From NCBI GenBank assembly GCA_034522155.1, contig JAXHLP010000006.1, forward strand, positions 310,001-374,000: 64,000 nucleotides of DNA, written 5' to 3'. This stretch comes from Salinilacustrithrix sp034522155 (GTDB lineage Bacteria > Actinomycetota > Acidimicrobiia > Acidimicrobiales > Salinilacustritrichaceae). The position numbers and the translations under genes are program-made. This document shows positions 36,661 through 45,159 of the stretch, piece by piece. How positions within the stretch are numbered: the stretch's first letter is position 1; the number at the start of each line of letters is the position of its first letter. Under the pieces are notes generated by a model. It made no database searches and had not been told where the DNA came from. It worked only from the letters and a program-made list of their open reading frames with translations.

Positions 36661-36697
36661 AGTCGTTCTCCTTGATGAGGGGTGGTGGTTCGTGTTC

Positions 36698-37081
36698 TCA
36701 GGACGGCTCGCGCCGACGGCATGGTCGAGGAGCTCGGCGAGCAGACGCTCGGGCTCCGCCGGTCGATGTCGTCGACGATGGGTCGGACCTCCTCTGACCG
36801 GCTTGCCGGCGGGGTCGGTGAGGTCCCGAGTCGAGGTAGCGCTTGCCGGGAAGATCGGGGCAGGCATCCCCGCAGCCCATGGTGACGATGACGTCGGCGG
36901 CGCGGGCGGCGTTCGTCGGTCGAGGGGCTTGGGGAACTCCTGTGAGACATGTCCAGGCCTCGTTCGGTGAGGATCTCGCGGCCGGAGCCGGCCGGGCGGA
37001 CGTTGACCTGTGCGTCTGCCGTGGTGGCGGAGCGCGGCGGCGAGCGGACCGGGTGTGAGCGCAGTCCCTGGGCTCGGACAT
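36698..37081 (-). CDS. arsC: Arsenate reductase ArsC (LMW phosphatase type), frameshifted
   Basis: Pieces in different frames are QVNVRPAGSGREILTERGLD, MSQEFPKPL, ADVIVTMGCGDACPDLPGKR, and a closing segment LLAELLDHAVGAS. These match thioredoxin/mycothiol-coupled arsenate reductases of the phosphatase fold. The start is put at ATG 37081 (SEPRDCAHTRS). The expected active-site loop CxxxxxR is not clean there: CAHTRSAR is seen, and the usual short strand before it is missing, so bases may be lost at the N-terminus. The exact end is uncertain. Confidence 0.72.
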   Translation of the reverse strand: MSEPRDCAHTRSARRRAPPPRQTHRSTSARPAPAARSSPNEAWTCLTGVPQAPRPTNAARAADVIVTMGCGDACPDLPGKRYLDSGPHRPRRQAGQRRSDPSSTTSTGGARASARRAPRPCRRREPS

Positions 37082-37235
37082 GGTGAGTCGAGGGGCAGCG
37101 ATCGGTCGCGGCGCTCCGTCAGCACGGAGTAGTCGGGCTCGCGGCGGTGGCATCGTGGACTGGTGCACGACGGCCGACGACGGAGCTCTCGAAGGTGGCG
37201 GGGCGGGTTCGTCGGGTCGCGATGTCACGGCGGGA

Positions 37236-38320
37236 TCATGCCGGCTCCGGGGGTAGAAACGGCGGCGGGCCCAGAGGGCCACGTAGACGAGCCCGACGAG
37301 TACGGGCACCTCGATCAGGGGTCCGACCACGCCGGCGAGGGCTTGGCCGGAGGTGACGCCGAACACGCCGATGGCCACGGCGATGGCGAGCTCGAAGTTG
37401 TTGCCGGCCGCGGTGAAGGCGACGGTGGTGTTGCGGTCGTAGGGCAGGCCCATCCTCAGGCCGATGGCGAACGACGACGCCGACATGATGGCGAAGTAGA
37501 CGAGCAGCGGCAGTGGCGATCGCGGGCCACGTCGAAGGGCTCGGAGGTGATGGCCTCGCCCTGGAGGGCGAACAGCACCACGATGGTGAACAGCAGCCCG
37601 TAGAGGGCGACGGGACCGATGCGGGGCAGGAAGGTGTTCTCGTACCACTCGGTGCCCTTGCGGCGCTCGCCGATCAGGCGGGTGAGGAACCCGGCCAGCA
37701 GCGGGATGCCGAGGAAGATGAGCACCGACTTGGCGATCTCCCAGATCGACACGTTGACCGCCTCCTGCTCGAGCCCGAGCCAGCTCGGGAGGAGCTCGAG
37801 GTAGAAGTAGCCGAGCAGCGAGTACGCCGCGATCTGGAACACCGAGTTCACCGCGACCAGGAATGCCGCTGCCTCGCGGTTGCCGCAGGCCAGATCGTTC
37901 CAGATGAGGACCATGGCGATGCAGCGGGCCAGGCCGACGATGATGAGCCCGGTGCGGTACTCGGGCAGGTCGGGCAGCAGCAGCCAGGCCAGCGCGAACA
38001 TCAGGGCGGGGCCGATGATCCAGTTCGAGGAACAGGGACAGGCCCAGCATGCGACGGTCGGTGGTGACCTCGCCGAGGTTGTTGTACCGGACCTTGGCCA
38101 GCACCGGGTACATCATCAACAGCAGACCGATGGCGATCGGCAGCGAGACCGTGTCGATCTTGATCCGGTCGAGTGTCTCGTCGAGGCCGGGGAGCAGCTT
38201 GCCGAGCGCGATGCCCAGCACCATGGCGGCGCCGATCCACAACGGCAGGAACCGGTCGAGCGTGGAGAGCTTGTCGAGGACCGGTGCCTCGGCGTCTTGT
38301 GGTTCGGTGACGACGGTCAT
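37236..38320 (-). CDS. acr3: Arsenite exporter Acr3, frameshifted
   Basis: ATG 38320 begins TVVTEPQDAEAPVLDKLSTL followed by DRFLPLWIGAAMVLGIALGK. Further landmarks are IVGLARCIAMVLIWNDLACG with the conserved Cys, and GNNFELAIAVAIGVFGVTSG with the conserved Glu. About ten hydrophobic segments fit the BART-fold Acr3 pump. It is in-frame for long parts; breaks lie near 38025 and 37515. The C-terminus after WARRRFYP is unclear; TGA at 37238-37236 is a probable end. Its start overlaps the arsR stop (ATGA). Confidence 0.88.
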
Positions 38321-38643
38321 GCGAGCGCCCGCTGGTTCTCGCCGGGTGCCGGACAGCACGACGTGATCGACGCCAGCTGAGCAGTGAGGGCTTCGAGCAT
38401 CCTCACGCTGCAGGCGGTAGTAGGTCCACTGCTGGTGCTTCTCGGACTTGACGAGCCCGGCGTCGCGGAGCACCTTCAGGTGGTGGGACACCAGGGGCTG
38501 GGCCAGGTCGAGCTCCTCGGCGAGGTGGCACACGCACAGCTCCTCACAGGAGAGCAGTTCCACGATCCGCCAGCGGTTCGGTTCGGCGAGCGCCTTCAGC
38601 ACCGCAGGGTGGGCGGCGCGGCCGCCAGTGCATCAACAGTCAT
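38317..38643 (-). CDS. arsR: ArsR family repressor of the ars operon, frameshifted
   Basis: ATG 38643 begins TVDALAAAPPTLR. After a missing base near 38598 the protein reads VLKALAEPNRWRIVELLSCE, ELCVCHLAEELDLAQPLVSH and HHLKVLRDAGLVKSEKHQQW. The CVC metal motif in the recognition-helix region is the arsenic-sensing pattern. It ends with ASITSCCPAPGENQRALA, with a further Cys pair. It is the first gene of the operon arsR-acr3-arsC-arsD-arsA. A long inverted repeat spans its start codon. Confidence 0.87.
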
Positions 38644-38663
38644 GCACATACATTACCGTTGAT
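38632..38663. promoter_or_regulatory. Inverted repeat over the arsR start (putative ArsR operator)
   Basis: ATCAACAGT at 38632-38640 and ACCGTTGAT at 38655-38663 are complementary at eight of nine positions, around a 14-base spacer that includes the arsR start codon. This arrangement resembles ArsR/SmtB operators with ATCAA-type half sites. Confidence 0.6.
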
Positions 38664-39101
38664 CAGCGAGAGTGCAAGCCCGGAATCGCAGCGATCGTCA
38701 GTACTACCCCGCGGAAGCTTCGGTCGAGGAGGTAGCGGCGGGCGTCCTCGTCGGTCGATGGGTCGACGACCGACGCCCGCCGGAGCGGGTTCAGCGTGAC
38801 CTTCGGCTCTGCTCCTGGGCACCGCTGCGCGGCCACAACAGAACCCCCGTATCCGAGCGGCGAGCTGCCACATAACAATGACGTCGTCGGTGGTGCGCCA
38901 CCATCCCGACCGCCGGCTCCGAGGTCACCGCCTTGTGGCGGTCCTCCCCAAACGACGACGTGCAACGCCACTGAATGTTCGCCGAGGGCCGTTGACGGCC
39001 TTCGAGCATCCGTCCAGGTGTCGGAACAGCCCGGCCGAGTGCGACGCTCGGTCGCGTAGGCCGGCGCTCAGCGTGTGATCGGCTTGCCCGAACGCTTCAA
39101 C
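38664..39101. other. Gene-free stretch between arsR and the third tRNA fragment
   Basis: No open frame with plausible protein composition is present on either strand. The part next to arsR should hold the ars promoter. The rest lies at the inner edge of the island and shows nothing recognisable. Confidence 0.45.
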
Positions 39102-39148
39102 CCCCTCGGCTCCTCCGGGAGCGTGTGGGTTCGAATCCCACCCCCGGT
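39102..39148 (+). repeat. Direct repeat copy 3 (tRNA-Leu 3' fragment, putative att site)
   Basis: The core CCCCTCGGCTCCTCCGGGAG followed by CGTGTGGGTTCGAATCCCAC is identical to the tRNA copy across about 40 bases. The last bases diverge (CCCCGGTCA). There is no tRNA 5' half. It marks the right end of an island of about 12 kb that starts at copy 2. Confidence 0.8.
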
Positions 39149-39245
39149 CACTGGAGGCGCCGGCCCCCGTCTGCGCTTCCTGTGGTCGGGCGCGCTGGGC
39201 GTCGTGTTCGGAACGCGATCGGCGGAATGTCCGGTGGTGATCGAG

Positions 39246-40907
39246 ATGTCGGTCCTCGATCGAGCTCTGGCGGTGGTGGTCACCGCCCGTGTCGGCGACT
39301 GCGACCGTTGCCGCCCGCGGCAGCAGCGACGCCGTCGCCCCCGACCGCGAGTCGACCACGCAGCTCGACGGTGACGGTCTCGCCGACGTCCTCGTTGCGG
39401 CTCCGGGCCGGCCGGCGACTACCTGGTCCTCGCCGCGGCGACGGCTCAGTTCGCCGTCGCCCGTTGTCGGTGGACGGCACGTTCCAGGCGCTCGCCGGCG
39501 AGCTTCGACGCGTCGAGATCCGAGGACGTGTTCTGGTACGCGCCGGACCCGAGCCCGATCACCTCGAGCGCTTCGACGGGGTCCTGGCCGCGGCTGCCGT
39601 TGGCACCCGGTGTCCGGGGTGTCGAGCCCCTGGTCGGCGACTTCGACGGGTCGGATTCTGAGCGACGTGTTCTGGTACGCCTCGGGGCCAGCGGCCGACT
39701 ACGTGTGGTACTCACAAGGTGGCGGCTTCCGGTCGGTGCGGCAGTCGGTGTCGGGTCGCCATGAGCCGTTGGTGGGGGACTTCGACGGGTCGGGTTCCGA
39801 CGACGTGTTCTGGTACGCCCCGGGGGCAGCGGCCGACTACGTGTGGTACTCACAAGGTGGCGGCTTCCGGTCGAGTGCGGCAGTCGGTGTCGGGTCGCTA
39901 TGAGCCGTTGGTGGGGGGCTTCGACGGGTCGGGTTCCGACGACGTTGTTCTGGTACGCAGCTGTTCGGGCCGCGGACTACGTGTGGCTCTCCGACGGTCG
40001 GGCGTTCCGATCGAGTGCGGCGGTCGGTGCGGGACCTACCTCGCCCTGGCCGGTGACTTCGACGCCGATGGCGCCGACGATCTCTTCTGGTACACGTCGG
40101 GCCGGACCAGCCGACTTCGTCTGGTACGGCGGGTCGTCGTTCTCGTCGAAGCCGGCTCGCGTCAGCGGCACCTATCGTCCGATCGTCGCGGCGTTCGACG
40201 GTGCCGGCGACGACATGCTTCTGGTACGCCCCGGTGGCACGGGCGACTACCTCTGGCGGGGCAGCGCGCGCGTTCACGTCGATTCCCCAGCGCGTCGCCG
40301 GGATCTTCCAACCGTCGGCCGAACGTCGCCCGACCTTCACGGCCCGGCGGGAAGCGGTCGGACCGGGGACCGCGCACCCCCTGCGCCACTCGTACCGTGC
40401 CGGGGTGCCCGGTCGGTCCGGCCGACCTGGTCGCGATTCGCTTCCCGCACTGGGACTTCGGCGGCGGCGCGAGCACGGGCGTCGTGATCGTGAAGCGGTC
40501 GGTGGCCGAACGACGTCGCGCGGGCGCTCCACCGTCTCCACGATCTCGGCTTCCCCATCCGGCGAGCAGTCCCCGTCGACGCCTACGGGGGCGACGACGA
40601 CCGGTCGATGGCCGCCGACAACACCTCGGCCTTCGACTGCCGGACGGTCGTCGGCACCTCGACGCTCTCCCGGCACGCGCCTACGGCTGGGCGCTCGATC
40701 TCGACCCCGTGGAGAACCCCTACGTCCGCCGGGTCGAGCGTCGACCCACCTGCCGGACGGGCCTACACCAACCGCTCCGACCGCCGTCCGGGCATGGTCC
40801 TGTCGGGCGACCCCGTCGTGAGCGTCTTCGCCGCCATCGGCTGGGAGTGGGGCGGCGACTGGTCGAGCGCGAAGGACTACCAGCACTTCTCGCTGACCGG
40901 GCGCTGA
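39246..40907 (+). CDS. Secreted VCBS/FG-GAP repeat protein with C-terminal M15 peptidase domain, frameshifted
   Basis: A signal-like start at ATG 39246 (SVLDRALAVVVT) is followed by at least six repeats of about 45 residues. The pattern is EPLVGDFDGSGSDDVFWYAP followed by ADYVWYSQGGGFRS. The last 200 residues change to a peptidase: WDFGGGASTGVVIVxRSVA-like, DDRSMAADNTSAFDCR, SRHAYGWALDLDPVENPYV (HxxxxxxD zinc motif) and KDYQHFSLTGR (final His). That is the D-Ala-D-Ala carboxypeptidase / endolysin M15 group. The protein probably acts on cell-wall peptide outside the cell. Neighbouring repeats differ by single-base insertions that break the frame. Confidence 0.8.
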
Positions 40908-41093
40908 ACGCCAGGCTGTCCGCCGGCGCACTGACGTCGTTCGCTGCGGCGCTCGACTCGAGCCTCGCTCGGACCCAGACGGGATCGCGCTGCACCTGCT
41001 GCTTCCCGGCGCGTCCCCGAGTAGCCTGCCGGCCCTTCGAGACGACGTGGATCGACCACCGGCGGCCCCGTCTCGAACTTGCAGCGACCGACG

Positions 41094-42170
41094 ATGACCG
41101 ACACGGACAACAGCGGCGCCGAGCCGAACGCCAGCAGGCTGACCGCCGTCGGTCAGCCTGTCGAAGGTGCTCGGCGTGCATCTGCCCCGACTCGAGGCCG
41201 CCGACCGCCGCGTGCTCTTCGACGAGCTGTTGCCCGACGGACCGGCCTTTCGGACCTACCTCTCTCGCTTCGGCTGGCTGATCGCGCTTTCGTCGTCGAT
41301 CGCCGGATTCGGGTTGCTCGCCGACTCCTCGGCTGTGGTCATCGGCGCGATGCTGGTCGCGCCGCTGATGACCCCGATCCTGGCCACGGCGGCGGCGATG
41401 TGCGTGACCGACAACCACCGGCTCGCTCGCGCCGCGGCGGTTCTCACCGCAGGGACGCTGCTCGCCATCCTGGTCGGCTTCCTGGTTGCACTGGTCAGCG
41501 GCAACACCATCGTCAACGCCTCCGACCTGCCGAACGAGGTGCTGTCGCGGACCGAGCCGGGGCTGATCGACCTGGCCATCGCCGTCAGTGCCGGCGCCGC
41601 CGGTGGCTACGTCGCGCCCCGTCGTGACGCCACCGGCTGCGCTGCCCGGTGTCGGCATCGCCGTCGCGCTGGTCCCCCCGCTGGCCGCAGTGGGCATCAC
41701 CCTCGAGGCCGGCGCCGCTGGATCTCGCTCGCGGCAGCGTTGCTGCTGTATCGTCACCAACCTCGCCGCCATCGTGTTCGCCGGCGCCGTCGCGCTGCTG
41801 CTCGGTGGGCTCACTCCCGACGACCCTTCGTCGAGCCGCCGGCTGCGGGTCAGCTTCGCGATCACCGTCGGCGCGGTCCTCGCAGTGGCCGTCCCGCTCG
41901 GCTACCACAGCGCGGAGGTGATCGCCGACACCCGGTTCGAGCGTGCCGTCGCTGACGCGGTGCGCGAGTGGGACGACTCGATCGAAGTCCTCGAGTTGAC
42001 GACCGATGTCGACGACGGGAGGGGCACGGTGGAGCTGCGAGTGGCCGCGACCAGATCGGAGTCGGCCGGCCTGGCAACTCGCGGACCTCATCGCCGACCG
42101 TCACGACGGTGAGGTCGATCTCCTGCTTTCGGTGCAGTCGACCGACGAGGTCGAGGTCAGTACGAGGTGA
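41094..42170 (+). CDS. DUF389 (TIGR00341-like) membrane protein, frameshifted
   Basis: ATG 41094 opens TDTDNSGAEPNAS. After a break near 41160 the frame reads RFGWLIALSSSIAGFGLLAD and SSAVVIGAMLVAPLMTPILA, the DUF389 hallmark, then GVGIAVALVPPLAAVGITLE and NLAAIVFAGAVALLLGG. The end is LADLIADRHDGEVDLLLSVQ followed by STDEVEVSTR. Six or more hydrophobic segments are present. Function is unknown. The stop overlaps the GTG of the lipoprotein gene. Confidence 0.83.
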
Positions 42171-43428
42171 GGCGCTCCGTGATCTTGGCCTTGCTCGTCA
42201 CGGTGGTGATCGCCGCCTGCGCCTCGGATGGGGGTGAGGAGGAGCAGGTGCTCGAGGTGTTCGTTCCCTACCGCGGTGTCGAGGTCGATCGGTTCTCCGA
42301 GTCGATGCAGGCGTTCGAGCGCGACGCCGGCGTCGAGCTGCGGATCATCGGATCGAGCTCCTACGCCGACGAGTTGCAGCGGCGCATCGACGACGCCCAG
42401 ACCACCCGACGTCGCGATCGTCCCCCAACCCGGCCTCGTGGACCACTTGGTCGACAAGGAGGTCGTGCGCCCCTTGAACGATGCCGTGATCGCAGCCCGC
42501 GAGGAGCACGTGCTCGAGGCGTTCCGGATGGCCGACGAACTCCCCGTCGTGCCGTACCGGGCGAGCGTCAAGAGCCTCGTCTGGTACTCGCCCGACCAGT
42601 TCGACGACGCCGGCTGGGACGATCCCGTCGACCCTCGCCGGGCTGGAAGCGCTCACGGAGCAGATCGCACGGGACGAGGGCGACGTCGCACCGTGGTGCG
42701 TCGGCATCAGCGCCCTCGGCGACACGGGCTGGGTGATGACCGACTGGGTCGAGGACCACCTGCTGCGGACCTCGGGAACGGAGGTCTACGAGGCGTGGGG
42801 TACGAGGCGCCGTCGACTTCCAGGACCCCCGGATCGTCGAGGCGTTCGACGCGGTCGAGTCGCTCCTCCTGGTCCAGGGCCACACGGTCGGCAACGCAGC
42901 GGCATGCTCCGGGACCAGCGTCGAAGACGCCCTCGACCCGCTCCTCGAGGAGCCGCCCGATGCGCGATGCACCGGAACGGGAGCTTCACCCAGAACTGGC
43001 TGTCCGAGGACACCGACATCGGGCCCGATGGCGACCTCGACGTCTTCGTGCTGCCGCCGTCGGAGCTCGGCGACGATCCGCCGGTGCTCGCGGGGCTCGA
43101 TCTCGCCGTGGCGCTGACCGACGAGCCGGCCGCGCAGGACCTGCTCGCGCATCTGGCCACGCCCCGGTCGACCGACGCCTGGGCCGGGGCAGGTGGGTTC
43201 ATCGGCGTGCACGACGAGGTCGACCAGTACGCCAGCGACTTCGACCGGCGCATCGCCCGGCTGCTCGTCGATGCGCCGATCGTCGCGGTCGACGGGAGTG
43301 ATCAGATGCATCCTGCCTTCGGCGAGGGCGCGTTCTGGGAGCTCATCAGCCAATGGGCCGGCGGCGCGTTGACCACCGAGGACGTCGTGGTCGAGCTCGA
43401 CGACGCCCGAGAGGATCTCACCGACTGA
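42167..43428 (+). CDS. Solute-binding lipoprotein of an ABC importer, frameshifted
   Basis: GTG 42167 gives a signal peptide VILALLVTVVIAACAS with a lipobox Cys. Then come ESMQAFERDAGVELRIIGSS, PDVAIVPQPGLVDHLVDKEV and SVKSLVWYSPDQFDDAGWDD, typical of family 1 sugar-type binding proteins. GDTGWVMTDWVEDHLLRTSG and a long intact C-terminus from 42990 to 43428 complete it. Breaks lie near 42410, 42640, 42805 and 42950. No permease or ATPase gene accompanies it, so the transport partner is not here. Confidence 0.83.
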
Positions 43429-43458
43429 GCGCCCTCGGGGATGACGTCCCGAACCTGC

Positions 43459-43974
43459 TCACACCCAGCTGGTCGGCAGTCGCGCATCTTTCCAAGCCGT
43501 CGGCGGCGCCCATTTCGCCCACTCGGGGTTCCACCACCGCGTCCGGCGTCGAGCTCGCGCGTCAGCGTCGTGCCGAGGTCGCGGATCCAGGCGACGAGGT
43601 CGGCGGTGAAGCGGCCTTCGGTGACGCGGTCGTCGAGCACGTCGAGGTCCTTGACCGTGTAGGTGCCATCGGGGGAGACGACGATCTCGAGCTCGAAGTC
43701 CTGGGTGTCGTAGCCGATGCTGGTGCGGACGAAGTCGGCCTGCAGGTTGATGTACCAGCAGGCGAAGTCTCGCGTCGGGTCCGGCCCAGAAGTGCCACAC
43801 GACCCGCGGGCTGGGGTTGGCTATGAGGCCGCAGGTCTTGAAGTCCTCGAGCTTGGCCTCGGCCTCGTCCTCGGTCGATCCGTGGAACACGAGATGCTCA
43901 TGCTCGTCGCTCTCGACGATGATGTTCACTTCGTCGTTCTCGGTGCCTTCGTGCCGGTGTCGCGTGATGTCCAT
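43459..43974 (-). CDS. DUF402 family protein, frameshifted
   Basis: ATG 43974 starts DITRHRHEGTENDEVNIIVE and VVWHFWAG. After breaks the piece DLDVLDDRVTEGRFTADLVA, then WIRDLGTTLTRELDAGRG, and the end WWNPEWAKWAPPTAWKDARL appear. The acidic DxLDxxVxxG pattern and the WHFW/WYIN strands match DUF402, whose studied members are nucleotide phosphatases. Its substrate is unknown. The protein is about 170 residues. Confidence 0.7.
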   Translation of the reverse strand: MDITRHRHEGTENDEVNIIVESDEHEHLVFHGSTEDEAEAKLEDFKTCGLIANPSPRVVWHFWAGPDARLRLLVHQPAGRLRPHQHRLRHPGLRARDRRLPRWHLHGQGPRRARRPRHRRPLHRRPRRLDPRPRHDADARARRRTRWWNPEWAKWAPPTAWKDARLPTSWV

Positions 43975-44187
43975 GGGCCGTCCATACCCGTTGACGTCGT
44001 GCAGAAGTCCCGATCGACGTTTCGATCGGATTGCGATCCGCGACGTCCTGGAGCGGCGAGCGAGACCACGGTCACACGCATGGAGCTCTCCGGCCGACTG
44101 GTTGTCAGCAGCGGCGATGACGGACCGGTGTTGGCGATGCGGCCCGATCCCCGCCGGGTCGAACGAGGTGAACAGCCGTTCCGGCAG

Positions 44188-45004
44188 TCAGGCGACGATG
44201 TCGAGCTCGGCCGCGGGTCGAACCACCTGTGGATCTGGCTCCCGAGCCACGTGGTCGGCCTTGTTGTCGTAGGGAAGCGCATGCAGGACGGTGCGGATGC
44301 TCTCCAGCCGCGAGCGCCGCTTCTGGTTCGAGTTGATGATGGTCGAGGGCGCCACCTGGGTGTCGGTGGCCAGCAGCATCTCGTTGCGCTGCTGCGGTGT
44401 AGTCGTCGAAGCGGTCGATGCTGGCTTCGTCGATGGCCGACAGCTTCCACTGACGCAGCGGGTCGTTCCGACGTTCGGCGAAGCGCTCCCGTTGCTCTTC
44501 CCGGGACACGGTGAACCACAACTTGAACAGACGGATGCCACTGTCGACGAGCGAGGCTTCGAAATCGGGGACCTGGCGGAGGAACTGGGCCGAGCTCGCG
44601 GGCGTGCAGAAATCCATCACCCGTTCGACACCCGGCCGCGGTTCGTACCAGGAGCGGTCGAAGAGCACGATCTCGCCGGCGGCGGGCAGGTGGGCGACGT
44701 AGCGCTGGAAGTACCACTGCGTGCGTTCGGTCTCATTCGGCTTCGCCAGGGCCACCACACGCGCGCCCCGTGGGTTGAGGTGCTCCGTGAAGCGCTTGAT
44801 CGAGCCGCCCTTGCCGGCCGGTCGCGCCCCTCGAAGAGCACGACCACGCGTTCATCCTGGTCCTTGATCCACCGCTGCGCCTCGAGCAGCTCGACCTGGA
44901 GCAGCTCGAGGTCGTCTCGATAGTCGCCCTTCGGCGGCCGCTTCTCGGTACGCGGGCCCACGCTCCATCTCGTCCGCGGTCGTCGGTACCGGTCGTTGCG
45001 CCAT
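44188..45004 (-). CDS. ppk2: Polyphosphate kinase 2 (PPK2), frameshifted
   Basis: ATG 45004 opens the protein. Landmarks are LLQVELLEAQRWIKDQDERV, VVVLFEGRD continuing in the next frame as AAGKGG (Walker A), and GEIVLFDRSWY (Walker B) followed by GVERVMDFCTP. VDSGIRLFKLWFTVSREEQR and NDPLRQWKLSAIDEASIDRF complete the core, and the end has PSTIINSNQKRRSRLESIRT. PPK2 moves phosphate between polyphosphate and nucleotides. Its direction and nucleotide preference cannot be read from the sequence. At least four breaks occur. Confidence 0.9.
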
Positions 45005-45159
45005 GGGGCTGTCCTACGTCGCGTTGCTGGGTCGGGCACACCGAGGAGGGTGGAGGCTAGTCAGCCCCACGGCGCGCACGTCGTCTCCGTCGGCGGGAGC
45101 AGTCGGATCGATCCTGCCGGATCTGCCGAGCCCTGGCGTTGGCCGTAGGCTCCCGGCTC

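Noticed and set aside
26908..39148. Two extra tRNA-Leu genes
   Set aside because: Both fragments lack the acceptor 5' strand, D arm and 5' anticodon stem, so they cannot fold as tRNAs.
42167..43428. A complete ABC sugar importer
   Set aside because: Only the binding lipoprotein is found; the neighbours are DUF389 and DUF402 genes, not permeases or ATPases.
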